Counted from the first letter of the stretch, positions 24,302 through 36,440 are shown. The stretch is 64,000 bases of DNA from Siphlonurus alternatus (GCA_949825025.1 OX463778.1:17638196-17702195), one strand, 5' to 3'. The notes: generated by a model not told the origin, from the letters alone. Numbers and translations: made by a program.

Positions 24302-25690
24302 ATTATAGTAAAATTCTTCATTAATTTATGATTATTAATAAATTATGTGTGTATAATTAATTAATTGTAAACATGCACGTGGCAGCATGACGAGCATACA
24401 TTATATGCCCCTATGAAAAAATAATAATAAGTCGACTTGTCTCAATTTGAACCGATATGGTTATATATTTTTTACATCATGCATGCGCATGCACCCCGGC
24501 CCTCAGTAAAACACGCCTGGCAGGAACGAAAAAACTTAATTATTAATTGCTAAGATGTTACCCGCATTATTAAACACACGTACGTTAACAATGGTCGTGG
24601 TATAAGGGTTGATCTTGAATGGTGAGGGATGCACGGCCAAGGGCTGCACGCCATGCGGGCGCGAGGCTGCATGCTCCATATAATATGAGGGGGCGGAGGA
24701 CGCAACACGTGTTTACATGCGGGCCGCCGGCAACAGGCCTGCGTCGCACCAACAAAAATTATCTCAATTTGCAAGTGCGTGGGAATAATATTTAATTACT
24801 TCTTCGAAATAATGTAATTGTTGTATTAAATGTATATACGTACGCACCATCTGCACCATCATAATTTTCACGGGCTTGAAAATTAATCATGGCATATAGC
24901 ATATATACATAATTATACAGTATATTTCAATAATGCGCTCACTCCTCGCTGCCTGAAAAGTTTCCTTTCTTCTGCAGCCTTAATTGTTAATCTGAGAAAT
25001 GATAGTCAAAAATTAATAAAAATTATACTTGATAAAGTTGATAAAATTTATTTTCCTCTTGGTATATATTGCATATATGCAAATCAGAAACTTGCGTGCA
25101 TGCACTTCCTGTAAAGTCACGCCCTTATATAACTGCTATGATCGTGTGACCGGATTCACAGTCTGATGTGCATAATATAATATAATCTGACATACAGCGA
25201 AATAAAAGTCATGCGACTGCACATGGATATAGAACGATAAAATTTTTTTGCATTGTACGTAATTTCAATAAATTAGTAATTTAACTAAAATATTCCATTC
25301 AACAATAATAAAATTAATATTTTAATAGCATTTGATAAATATACATGAAATTTAAAAAATTATGATTATTTATTATATTTTGCAATTTTAAATAAAGCAG
25401 TGTGCACTACTGTGCACTGCATGTTAATTACTCCGGCGCGCCAAAAGCTTATACGTACTATTATATATATATAATCCCCTAGCTGCTTATAAAATTAAGG
25501 ACAAGGTTTTATTTTATTAACGAGCAAGTTATAATAAATAACAATCCAACAAGTGCATGGTGAGATAAAACGACAGCTGCAGGTAGTTTGTCTATACTCT
25601 ACAGGATGTGTTCGCCCGAATCTTGCGGTTAATAGTTTGTAATTTGAAGGGCGAGCGTGCATTATTCAGCCACCCGTATGGTCCTCCCCC
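24302..25690. other. Intergenic DNA with one GC-richer patch
   Basis: AT-rich except 24590-24770, which is GC-rich on both strands (GGGCGCGAGGCTGCATGC, GCGGGCCGCCGGCAACAGG). A minus-strand frame of 74 codons there (24550-24774) has no recognisable family. I cannot tell an exon from a composition patch. Confidence 0.45.
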
Positions 25691-25696
25691 TCGAAA

Positions 25697-25775
25697 TGAC
25701 GTCATGCTAATTAATTTCACATCTCCGCCTGCTGCATGAGTATAAAACGGCTCACCCCCTCCATGCAATCACTTT
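25697..25775 (+). promoter_or_regulatory. TATA promoter with CRE/octamer motif
   Basis: TGACGTCATGCTAATT (25697-25712) joins a full CRE to an octamer-like word. TATAAAA follows at 25741, and a plausible start site (ATCACTTT) lies about 28 bp downstream. This is the clearest core promoter in the window. It precedes a GC-rich stretch and a consensus splice donor at 26058. Confidence 0.6.
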
Positions 25776-25851
25776 ACAACAACCGTCATACGTGCAGTGC
25801 TCGGCGCTCCTCCGGTAGACTCCGACGCTGCCGTGGCGGCGGTGCCGGGGG

Positions 25852-27660
25852 ATGCGGCCGCGATCGTCCGTACCTCATCCACATATCACCCTGGCGAGTC
25901 CGAGCGAGGCGAAGCGGTGGTGGCGGCGCAGAGTTGCAGCCCTGCTGGATCGTACGGGACTCGAGCACAACACAGACTGCTGGACTGCTGCCAATAACCC
26001 ATCAACTCATATACCCGCACTCAAGGACAGTCTCTCCGGCATTACAATACATTTACAGTAAGTTAAAATAAATAAATAAAAAAGTGTTTTTTCTTATAAC
26101 AATTATTGCTTTCATTAAATTTACGCTAAACAACATAATTTTATATTATATCGCATATATTTAATATAGGATCATAATATATAACTCTTTTATGGCAAAT
26201 TTTTGTTTCCATTCATCATGTGCTGCACAATAAATATAATTAAAAATATATATTTTATAAAACGATGATTTTTGTTAATATATAGTGCCAAATTTCAAAG
26301 TAATAAATTGTAAATAATAAACAATATCCATTTAATTTTCACATAAATTAATTATTATTATACATTTATTACCTATCAAGCGTTTTATTTAGTTGTATAT
26401 TATGAAATTAAAGTTTGTTTTATTGAATTAATTGTTAGTTATCGGATCGAAAATCTGTGTGTTCTTTTATATGACTTTTCAAAAGACAAGTAATAATTAT
26501 TTTATATAATAAAACAATTTCACAAATTTATACTTTAAAATTTACTGCAAGCTTTGCTATCTTTTTTTTTTTTTTTTTTTTTCCTAAAAAAATATGTAAA
26601 TGTAAATTAAGAGACGATCTTATAGATTTTTTAGTCTTTTTTTATTGCTTAGTACGTACACACTACATTTCTATAAAATATATAATATATATGAACAAGC
26701 TAGAAAGTAGAGAGTGTATATTATTTTTATTATTTTTAAATCTGGTTCAAATTACAGCTCGTTGCTTCTAAAGCAAAGTCACAATCGTTTAATTTGAATG
26801 TTTTATTTAAAATATTAAAAATAAAATTGTACTGAAAAATTTATACTTTGTTATAAATGTTTTAAAGTTATAACTCTTCTTATATACAGACAGTCGTCGA
26901 CTGGTCCGTACTGCATGGCCAAATATCTCTCGTGTCGGTGTCATATAATTTTCAGTAAAAATTTTGAAACATTTTGAAGTATTCGTAAACTTCTTAAAAA
27001 TATTAATTAGATTAATATAACTACTATATAATTAAGTAGAAAATTTTGTACTGAAAATAGAGAATTAATTTGTGTTCATGAAGAAGTAGTTCTTCCAGAA
27101 AATTAATAAAATAATAATAATTTCTAAGTTTCGGATAAAATTTTGTTGAGCAGCTTTTGGGATGGATTGTCAAAAAATGAAATTTTTTACTGACTTACTA
27201 TTTTATTTTTCGTAATTAATATGTATGCTGTCTAATGGATTAGAATCCACTATTCAAATGGCTTTATAAATTTTCCACAGCACACAACCTGAATGAAAAT
27301 TTTTTTATTACATAATTGTTTGGATAAAGAACTTCGAGTTGAGTATATTGTTGATTTTTTTTAAACCCTATGTGACGTAATTATCATGACGTTAAATCCA
27401 AAGTATAGGTTATTTAGTTAAGTTATATATTATTCATCAAGTGTTGCCAGAAACTAAAAAGTACGATCATGTTATTTTTCAGATATTTCTGGCTACTCTG
27501 CACCACGCGGATTCTGATCAGCTGGCTCGATCTGCACCATGGCACGTGTCGTGTGACGTCACTCCAGCACCACGTGTCGTTCCAGCCACACACCGCCCTG
27601 CATTCAGTTCAGCGCGACACGATGACATCACTGCAGCCGATGTCCGTAATATCCATATAA
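25852..27660 (+). CDS. Candidate two-exon small gene, function unknown
   Basis: Exon 1 would run from the promoter's start site to 26057 (ACA|GTAAGTT donor). Exon 2 starts at 27483 after TTATTTTTCAG and reads to a stop at 27658-27660. The first ATG after the TATA-predicted start (25852) opens a frame that stays open to the donor. It continues in the same frame in exon 2, giving 127 codons. I recognise no domain: residues 1-40 are Arg/Pro/Ser-rich, the part after the junction begins YFWLLCTTRIL, and there is no N-terminal signal peptide. It could equally be a non-coding RNA whose exons happen to be open. Both exons are GC-rich islands in very AT-rich DNA. Confidence 0.3.
26058..27482. other. 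AT-rich stretch (intron of candidate gene)
   Basis: Very AT-rich, with a T run near 26562-26582. No other feature seen. Confidence 0.5.
27525..27645. promoter_or_regulatory. Cluster of palindromic bHLH/bZIP-type sites
   Basis: Within 120 bp are TGATCAGCTGGCTC, CCATGGCACGTGTC, GTGTGACGTCACTCC, CACCACGTGTCG and GATGACATCACTG. That is two CACGTG-type E-boxes around a perfect TGACGTCA plus a related half. The density is far above background. It overlaps the candidate exon 2, so it may be an enhancer, an exon, or both. Confidence 0.35.
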
Positions 27661-30637
27661 TAAGACTTCCTCGTATTATTTTAGTTCACATTTCAAGTAC
27701 AAAATATTTTAATACTGAAACTTAAAAGACGTGATCCCCCAAAGTTGTAAAGTGTTATTTTTTGTTACATTTTATTATTTTACATTATTTTCTTAAATAT
27801 TTTTATTATTATTATTTTGTTTTGTATGATTTTATTTGTTAATTTTTATGATTTTATGTTGTTGTTTTTTATATAATTTGTTTTATTTTTCGTTGCTTTT
27901 TTTATAATTTTATATTTTTTATTATTTTTTTTGTATAATTTTGATATAAAAATGATTAATTACGAAAAAAGGAAAAAGGAAACAGTAGAAGTATGCAGAC
28001 ACTGAATCATAGTGGAAGTGATGAAGTTGACATATAAATATGCTGGCTTTGAAGTCATCAGACGAAATATCGTTTAAACAAACAATTAGGCTAGCGCTGG
28101 CATATTCATAAAGAGATTTAGTTACTTTTGATCTAATTCACAATATAATTCATGTTTCTGTCTGTAAAAAAAAAAAAAAAAAAAAAAAGTTATATAGATA
28201 GTTATTTTGTTCTTCAAGTGTTTTCTGCGTAAAAAATATTAAAATTGTACTTTTAAGAAGATTTCATTCAATATCGAAATTAATATAATTAAGTATATAA
28301 TTAACACAAAGTTTACGTAAAATTTGATTCTCTGAAAAAAAATATATATTTAAAAAACATAATAATATTAATATTCAATAATTTAAGTAAATGTATTAAA
28401 ATATATCAAAAAAAAATTATTACTCTGAATTTCAGAGTAATGATGAATTATAAGGTAACTTCAAGTTAGTTGGATATGCAAATGAAAAATTTGTAATTGT
28501 GGTATAGAGGCAATTATTATAAATCATATTTAAAATTATTCTAAAATTGTACAACAAATTACAATAGTCTTCCAGGCCGTATAAAAATCTTTATCAACTC
28601 CAGATCGTTTGTAGCAAAATAAAAAATAAACAATTATTATACATCAACTGATGGAACATTTTATTTTTGTGATTAGAAATAGAAAATATTTATTCTTAAA
28701 TTTATTTTTATCATAAATTTAATTTTTAATATTAAATTTACGCAAATAGGAATTAATTAATAGTGTAAAAAGTTGACACATATTATACATTTTAAAAAAA
28801 AGTGCGTAAATTGATTGGTAAATTTAATTTACTTGTGTTTATTAATTTTTTTTAACGTACACTTTAAAGTTTAAGCTCTATATAGCTGTGTCAATTAAAA
28901 TTCAACTTATTAAACTTATTTCATAGCATGAAATCTTATATGATATTTATATACATATTATATTGAGATAATAAATTCTAATGCTTTTTTATAATATAAT
29001 AATTGTATGAGGTATCCTATTCATTTTAATTAAAGTATAGCAATTATAATATTTTGTTATTTTTATGAAGAAAATGAAAATTGTAAGAAAAACTTAACAC
29101 CTGATTCATCTTCATCTTCATAATTGCAGCAAGATAAACAAAATTTCACATTATAGATTAGATTAATTGTTTGATAAGAAAATGTTAAGAAAAAAAAACT
29201 GATAATATTTTAGAACTACATTATCTAACTCGTAAGTTTCATTTCGCTATATATACGATAAGTATACGACATCATGTAATCGAGTCATGAGTCGTGACTC
29301 ATATTAATTAATAATTAAGATCTAAAGCCGGTACGTATTACACGATACAATAATTTTTTTAAAGTAAATATCGCATAAAATTCTTCCTTACAACACTTAC
29401 AAAAAAACTTCAACTTAATTTGTTCGTAAAGAGATAACATTTTATTGCAAGGGAAAAATGGCATGTTATATAAAAATTGCATCGAGTAATATAGACGTCA
29501 TAGTCACTTTATTAGGGGCACAATATTTGATTTTTTTTTTTTTTTGTAAATTGTTTTCTAATATACTCAATACATAATATGAAATTTATTTATGTATATG
29601 TGAAAAGTGAGGTCGGGTGCAGGAGTGATGCTCGCGTTACCTTTCCTCCACTGTTTTTAAATTAAAACGCGTGTTTTAATTTTAAAAAAAGTGGAGGTAA
29701 AATGCATGTCGTTGCGTGGGTTTGAGCATGCAGCGTGAAAATATTAATTATAATAAGAATCTAATATGCAGAAACACCGATTAACATGTATTAAAATAAA
29801 TTAAATAGCCGTGCAAATGTGTATATGCACTTCATTTTAATAATAATTTGTAAAGGGACCAAAATTATAATTTACAGTTAATTTGCTTAAAACTATTATA
29901 TTAAGAGAGAACTGAATGGTCTGAATGAATTCATGCTTTAAATTATTGCTAATATACAATAAATTAATGAAAATAAATTTAAAAAGTAATAAATTGAATA
30001 TCATAATTCATAATAATATGGCAGTTAGCGAAAAACGGTATTATAACATTAAACATTTTGACTACGTAGTTTCTTTATTCTAATTATTATATTTGTGTGA
30101 CTGTTCAAATTTTCCTTTTGAGTTTTGCCTTTTACATATCACCCAATGAGTATAATTGTATATAATATATATATTTTAATATATAATATTATTATTTATT
30201 TACTAATATAATTACAATTTTTTCAATTTTATTTTGTAAAATAATATTGTATATATAATATACATTTTACTATGTTTGCTCAATAAAAATTTTTAACATT
30301 TATTATTATTAATAAATAAATACTACATATACGCGAAGCCCGCCTTTGAGCCGCCCTACAAAAGCAGCCCTCCACATGACCCACTAACGAGAGCTAGGTG
30401 TTCGCGGGAAGCTCACGTAGCGATGTAATATATTGCGGTCGCGCGCGCGAGCTCTACTATACAGTAAAATATAGTCATTATAGTCCAGAAGCTCTAGCTA
30501 GTCTAGGCTGGTTTGTGGCAGCACATGTAATCAGTATTAAAAACTTCATATCTCGGCTTTTTCCTTGTTACACACTCGGTGATATAGCGACGTAATCTAT
30601 ACAGAACCTCGATCGCAACAAACTCTCTTCATTGCAG
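27661..30637. other. Very AT-rich gene-less stretch
   Basis: About 3 kb with no frame worth calling. It contains poly-A/T runs (28167-28188, 29530-29545) and the small hairpin at 29645-29697. From about 30330 the sequence becomes GC-richer again (GGTCGCGCGCGCGAGCTC at about 30437). Confidence 0.5.
29645..29697. repeat. Short perfect-looking hairpin
   Basis: CCTCCACTGTTTTTAAATTA on the left pairs with TAATTTTAAAAAAAGTGGAGG on the right around ACGCGT. The arms are about 24 bp with one mismatch and one bulge. It is the size of a small-RNA precursor stem, but no expression evidence is available. Confidence 0.5.
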
Positions 30638-30672
30638 CACGCGAGAACACGACATGCGATGCCTATCGATTT
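30638..30672 (+). other. Candidate small exon with strong splice sites
   Basis: CTCTCTTCATTGCAG ends at 30637 and GTAAGTAAG starts at 30673, leaving 35 bases that contain ATGCGATGCCTATCG. Both sites are near consensus, and the flank is GC-richer than its surroundings. It could be a 5' exon of an unrecognised plus-strand gene or a chance pair. Confidence 0.3.
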
Positions 30673-31068
30673 GTAAGTAAGACTTTATTAATTGTTCGTG
30701 TTCTTATATAATAAATAAATATATATATAGTAAAATGTATTAATATATATACACACATGCAGACATGCTCCCCGGATCACGTCATGCAGTTTGGAGTGCT
30801 CACGTTAATTTTGTTTGATAAATAATATCTGACGAGGATATATCACTCGTTATAGTTTTTATTGTTGTGCGCACTTTTCCTTCCGTACATCGTATGCCAT
30901 ATACATACAGTATAATATAATATGGATTTTAAATATTAATACGACTTCACTATTTTTTTACTCTAATATTAAATTATAAGAACAGAATATTCTTATCTTA
31001 TTTGCTCAAATGACCTTAATTATGATATACCTAAAAAAGCAGCTGATAAATGAATTATTTCGATCATA

Positions 31069-31279
31069 TACAGTAAAAACTTGTTATTACGTAAAGTTAA
31101 GGGACCCACAGGAAATTGGATTTACCTTATATCGAGTATCGAGTATACCGGCCTTATATCAAGTTTTTCCTATACCTGCAATATAACAATTATTTTTTAT
31201 GGGACCTTTACTCCATTACTCAATATCGAGTTTTTACCTTATAACAAGTTACATAATATATAACAAGTTTTTACTGTAT
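31069..31279. mobile_element. Tc1/mariner-type MITE
   Basis: Ends TACAGTAAAAACTTGTTAT and its reverse complement, flanked by TA on each side. The 210 bp interior repeats 'TTATATCGAG' and 'CGAGTTTTTACC' words, common in pogo-like MITEs that start CAGTAAAAAC. The plus-strand frame across it is not a gene. Confidence 0.7.
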
Positions 31280-31489
31280 AATTATATTTTAATACACAGA
31301 TTCCCACCAAAAATGCAGGACTTCTCTTCAGTATTTTTACCGTAATTTTTCACTTGATTAATATCTATGATAGCTAGGCTTTGAATTTGAGTAATGCGCA
31401 GTATAATAAAGTTGGATGGGATGTGTGACCATTTTCAACAAAAAAACATGATTATATAGTAAACAAAAAACCGCGTTTCCCACCCAGGC

Positions 31490-31685
31490 CGGTACGTAAG
31501 TTAAATCATTTCGCTTTTCCACCATGTGGTTCCCCTGGCTTTGGACCATTGCACTTAAATTCCGGTTCATTGACAAAAGCAGCAAAAGCTGGCTGAGGTT
31601 TCCACGTTTCCCTAAGTCGCAGGCGAATGCCGGGATGTATTGCAAGGCCGTGCCCGCCGGCCGCCCCCGTTCCGGAAGAGCCCGC
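31490..31685 (+). mobile_element. 5S-derived SINE, diverged body fragment
   Basis: TTCCACCATGTGGTTCCCC, CTGAGGTTTCCACG and CAGGCGAATGCCGGGATGTA follow the same order as the body of the SINE at 33920-34368. It lacks the 5S head and the tail. The minus-strand frame at 31358-31645 overlaps it and is spurious. Confidence 0.7.
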
Positions 31686-31875
31686 GAACGCTAAAAGTTA
31701 ATACTTAATAGAGTTTCAGAAGGTTCGGGGTTTCAAACTTAGTGAGTAATTATCTAATTATAGTAAGTAATATAACCAGTACCCAGTTTTAATAAGGTGT
31801 TCAATTAAAAAAATAAAATGATAAAAGTAGATATATTATAATTAAAATTACACAATATAAATTATCATAATAAAT

Positions 31876-32657
31876 AGAGTTTATTGACCTCAAAATTTTT
31901 TATTGCAGAAATGGATAGATCGTGCAAAGTTATGCTACCCTCATTTTTTTCAGATTTTTTAGAGCCCGAGAACTATTTTTAAAAAATTATTGAAATTTCT
32001 TTTTGTGACGTCACGAGACGCCGCTCCTTAAGGCTTAACCTGAGAAATTTGGACGAAAAATTCGCTACAACAGATTTTCTTCAAATTAATTTGGTGGACT
32101 CACAACAATCGTCAAATTAGCTCTGAATTTTTTCGGAATTTTTTAACCGTTGGTTTAATTATAATTAATTTATTTAAATGAGAATTTTGTATCCTTCCAA
32201 TGTTAAATTTGTTAATTAGCATTGCAAAAAAACTATACAACAGATTCTTTTACTTTTTTTTTTTACTAAAACCTAATTTTTTAGACTATTTTTCTGAATT
32301 GTTTTCATATATTTTGAACCGTGGCGATGATCGTTTCCTATGTGTGATGAGAAATGTGGCAACGTTCTCAAGGACTGTTGTCACCACCCCCTCCTAAAAA
32401 TTTATGCGCATTCCAATGCAAACAGTAGTGTTGCCACTATAGCCACGCATCTTGACCTTGACAGACAAATTCTCAGGTTATACCTTAACAAAAAGATAGA
32501 GGACTTGCCACCGCGTGACGTCACAAAAAGGACTTTCAATAAATTTTTAAAAATAGTTCCCGGGCTAAAAAAAATCTGAAAAAAAAATCAGGGGAGCATT
32601 AACTTTGCACGCTCTATCCATTTCTGCAATAAAAAATTTTGAGGTCAATACTCCATT
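31876..32657. repeat. Foldback MITE, family F, copy 3 with enlarged interior
   Basis: Outer arms match the other F copies (TTTTATTGCAGAAATGGATA and complement; TTGACCTCAAAA/TTTTGAGGTCAA). Between the TGACGTCA-bearing arm ends lies an interior of about 480 bp not found in the others, starting AAGGCTTAACCTGAGAAAT and ending before ACTTGCCACCGCGTGACG. The enlarged core may be the parent form or an insertion. Confidence 0.75.
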
Positions 32658-33009
32658 ATAAGAAAGTATATTATAGAAATATATGTATAACATACATAAT
32701 ATATATATAACATATATTATATAGTATGATTTATTGTGTAATTCAGTATTAAGTATTATACTGAATTACCTCATCAAATTCAACATCGGAATTATATATA
32801 CTTGTTATTAACTTTTGTAATAAAAATAATACAATAATTTAATACGTATATAAGTTCTTTTTACAAGGGCTAGTCCGATGCTGAAGTCCTCTCGAATGCA
32901 TTGCTCGAACTCGTCAGTTAATTGTTATAAAATATAATATATACGTACATTATATTTATATTTTATTATATTGAATAAAATAATTATTATATTGAATGCT
33001 ATATAGCTG

Positions 33010-33075
<66 letters not shown>

Positions 33076-33467
33076 TCAAGAGAATAATTATTATATAATA
33101 TATAAAAGCCAAAGCGTCCTAGAAATTCTTTAAAGGTCTCTTTAATTGATATATGCTTATTTGTGTGGCTTCACAATCTTATTTACATCATAACATTTTT
33201 TAAAATATATTATATTAGCAGAAGAATTAAAGTACAAGAATTAAGTGTTAAATTTTAGTATAATAATACAATATTATATCATATATATATATATATATAT
33301 AAAATATAGTTTTTCTCATTTCCCTGCATCATGATAATTATAATATATATATATGTTGAAGTAGTTGAAGCTATATATAATTAAGATATATATATATATA
33401 CATAAGCCAATTTAATTATTTAAGTACATTATAAAAATCACAATTAATCTATATAAATGAGATATAA
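32658..33467. other. AT-rich intergenic DNA with a TA tract
   Basis: Contains (TA)n at 33018-33066. Otherwise nothing is recognised. Confidence 0.5.
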
Positions 33468-33821
33468 GAATGTAAAAATTTTAGTGGCTTAATCGAAAGA
33501 AGGGGTAAAAATATATGATACTGTGAATTTTTTCAGATCTGAGACCGGTAACTTATATTTTTAAAAAAATATTGAAAGTCTATTTTATGACGTCACGGGC
33601 GGCACTGCCCTATCCTTTTTCTTAAGAAAAAAGAATTAAGAAGTGCCGCCCGTGATGTCATCAAAATATATAGACTTTCAATAATTTTATTGTTTAAAAA
33701 TAGTTCCCGGTCTCAGAAAAATCTGGAAAAATTCACCATTATATATCTTATAGTTGCATCATGATTATATATAGTTTAACCCCTTTTCTTTCGATTAAGC
33801 CACTAAAATTTTCACATTCTA
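33468..33821. repeat. Foldback MITE, family F-like, copy 5
   Basis: Ends AGAATGTAAAAATTTTAGTG and its reverse complement, then GGCTTAATCGAAAGAA inverted on both sides. The centre GACGTCACGGGCGGCACT..AGTGCCGCCCGTGATGTCA resembles the turn of F copy 1. A lone half of this element appears near 40330-40400. Confidence 0.8.
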
Positions 33822-33919
33822 ATATATATATCTCGATCATTGAATAAATTTTGTCGTTTTTTAAAGGCAGAAAAAATTTATATAAAGCAACTAATATATC
33901 ATCGAATGACAAAACAAAA

Positions 33920-34368
33920 GGTCGAGCGTGGCACAGTGCATTGACCGGTTCTCGTTAGATCACCGAAGTCAGGCTACGTCGAGCGTGGTTATAGTACTTG
34001 GATAGGTGACCGTTTCAAGTAAAAAATACACGCTGCATGCTTCCTCCCTGGGGTAAATTTCATCTCGCCTCTTCCACCCAGTGCAGTGATGCACTTGTGT
34101 GTGGTTCCTCAGGCTTTGGATATCGCTTTGGTCCATTGAGAAAAAGTAGAGGTGTTCGTCCTGACTGAGGTTTTCCACGGTTAAATTCCCTCAGTCTCAC
34201 CTCAGCGCCTCAGCGAATGCTGGGACGCGTATAAAGCATGCAGGCCGTGGCCACTATCCGTTCCCTACCTTATCCCTACCCAGTACCCCGCCGCGAGCTG
34301 TAAGCTCTTAGGGGTGTATCCTTGTAAAAAAAAAATAAATAAATAAAAAAAAAATAAATAAATAAATC
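33920..34368 (+). mobile_element. 5S rRNA-derived SINE, full length
   Basis: The head (about 33920-34040) is a diverged 5S rRNA: GATCACCGAAGTCAGG, TCGAGCGTGGTTATAGTACT and TGGATAGGTGACCG match the 5S internal promoter region (A box, intermediate element, C box). A body unrelated to 5S follows (34040-34260), then CAGTACCCCGCCGCGAGCTG..TAGGGGTGTATCC and an A-rich tail of AAAT repeats. Transcription would be by RNA polymerase III and movement needs LINE enzymes in trans. Three truncated relatives lie at 3904, 16540 and 31490. The minus-strand frame across it (33969-34178) is spurious. Confidence 0.85.
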
Positions 34369-34750
34369 AATATAATAGAAGAAAAGAAAAGTCCGGAAAA
34401 GTCTGGAGAAAAAATAAAAAAAATTCAAAATATTTGATGCTAAATTTTGTCACTAGAGGCAGCACAAGTCTGTTCAAGTTAAACGAGAATATTTTTTCCA
34501 AATATCTGCACGTTTATTTTGTTTATAAAAACGGATGACCTCTGGGATTTTCTATAGTAACAAAAAGAAGAGTTTATTGTTGATTGAAACGATAAGACAC
34601 AGAAATGCTGCATTTAAAAATATTGATTAAAATCATTTTAGTATATCGTCAATTTCCCTTTATTTGACTTTGAATTCAGCGCTGTTCAAGCCAATATTTA
34701 ATATCGTCCTTCACTTTTCCAGTGAACATCAGCGAGTAGTGAACGACGTA
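34369..34750. other. Intergenic DNA up to the large inverted repeat
   Basis: AT-rich, no gene. CTTTTCCAGTGAACATCAGCG near 34716 resembles a splice acceptor but has no open partner. Confidence 0.4.
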
Positions 34751-35024
34751 GAAGTTATATAATTATGTATAACTTATATAAAACGTTCAACAGAGTTGTG
34801 GGGGCCTGGGTGCGAGGCTAGCGCATTGCACTAGTAATTCATTAATACCTAATTAATGAGTTATTGTTCGGCGTTCTAGTGCATTGAATGATGTTGTTCA
34901 ATGCATAATGCATCGATTTTACACTATTATAACACTTAGAAGTTTAAATTGACGTAGAAAACTGAAGTATAAAAAATGTCATCAATACAAGTATTTTCGT
35001 TAATTAAAGTCAAATTTTTACCTC

Positions 35025-36440
35025 GAAGGACACCAGATTGGTAAATATTACAAAACGGAACTGATAGAAGGGCAAATAAAATATACTATGCCGAAATTTC
35101 ATAACGTCCGGACTCGAAATTAAGGGGTGGCAATTTTTTAAAAATGACGCTTCAGGTGTCACGCAAATTTAATTATTCAATAAAAAAGCATCAAAAACCA
35201 ATACAATGACGTCCAAAACTTTACCATATCATAAAAAACGATGTTATTAGTAATTAGAATCAGTTTACTTTCTCTAATTCATATAATTTTAATTTATATA
35301 AAGAAAAACAATTTTAGTACATGCTCCGCAATTCTGGGATAATTACCTAATTTTGGCAATGAAGGACACCGAGTTGCAAATTAATTTTTTGGTAATAAAT
35401 GCAAGTAATACTCAGGATGCGGTCACCCAATTATGTTAACGTTCAGATAATTAGGGAATTAATTAAAATTCTAATAGCGTCATAACAGGCCAAGCGCACT
35501 GCATAGCGCGTTTGGTATATTAACGATAAAAAGTCAAGAAGGACAAGGACTGCGTGTCTCAAAATCAATTTGATAATTATTTAGGTATAATAAAATAATT
35601 ATTTATTGTGTTTGACCCCAAATTTAATTTTTTTAGCCCAAAAAGTAATTTTTTTAAATTTTTTGCCCAATTAAGGAAAAATTTCCATACGAAGGACACG
35701 GGTTCTGCGGTTGATTTTCACAATATATTATGCATCTGATATGTATGTAAATTGTGCCCAAGTTTTATTACGTTCTGACAAATAGGAAACCAGCGGCTAC
35801 CGAAACCGTGTTGCATTGACGTCACTTGTGCTGCACGGATAATTTTGGTCAATATTTTTTTTCAGACAGTTAGGACAAAGTATTCTCGTAGAAAAAAATT
35901 CCACCCATGCTCCATAAACCCGATGTTAGGATTTATTATATTTTTTCAAGTAAATTTAACGTTACACATATAATTTGGGCTAAAATGTAACTGATGTTAT
36001 ATTCTGCGTGTCTATAGGTTTTGCTACATATGGACAAATATAGGCTAGAAGGACAACGAGTCTGCAATTTAAATTATTTTCTTTGTATAGACATTTTATC
36101 GGCCCTAATTGTTTGTCTCAGTTGCACGCGTTCAAAGTAATAGGAACCACGTACTTAATTAATTACATCACGCGGCTACAAAGGGTTGCGCAATCTAAAA
36201 GCCGTGGCATTACGTGAAGGACACGGAGATCCGCTTCAAAATTTTACGTGACATTAACTATGAGTTTATACATAATTTTTTGTCATTTTTGCCAAGGGTT
36301 GGGACAAATTCAACTAGGAAATTTGGGCTAAAACACACAAAAAAATTTTTTTTTGTAAAATGTCAGTAGAAAGACAATAAGTAGGACATTGTAATTTATT
36401 TTTTACATTTCCTTCATTATCAGGTTAAACCCCCTCCACC
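35025..36440 (+). repeat. Degenerate tandem array, period about 168 bp
   Basis: A box like GAAGGACACGGAGTCTGC recurs at 35025, 35361, 35538, 35691, 35869 (weak), 36048, 36216 and 36370. Spacings are 335 (a double step), 177, 153, 178, 179, 168 and 154. About 70-80 bp after several boxes a second shared word appears (TTA-ACGTTC-GA-AAATAGGAA and variants). The rest of each unit is diverged. The inverted arm carries the same boxes reversed (GTGTCCTTC, 49390-50730). No frame runs through it. Confidence 0.65.

Noticed and set aside
33920..34040. Possible 5S rRNA gene
   Set aside because: The head is too diverged and is followed by a SINE body with truncated relatives nearby. It is a retroposon, not a functional 5S gene.
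35025..36440. CRISPR-like regular repeats
   Set aside because: Boxes are degenerate, the spacing of about 168 bp is far too long, and this is nuclear animal DNA. An old tandem array fits better.
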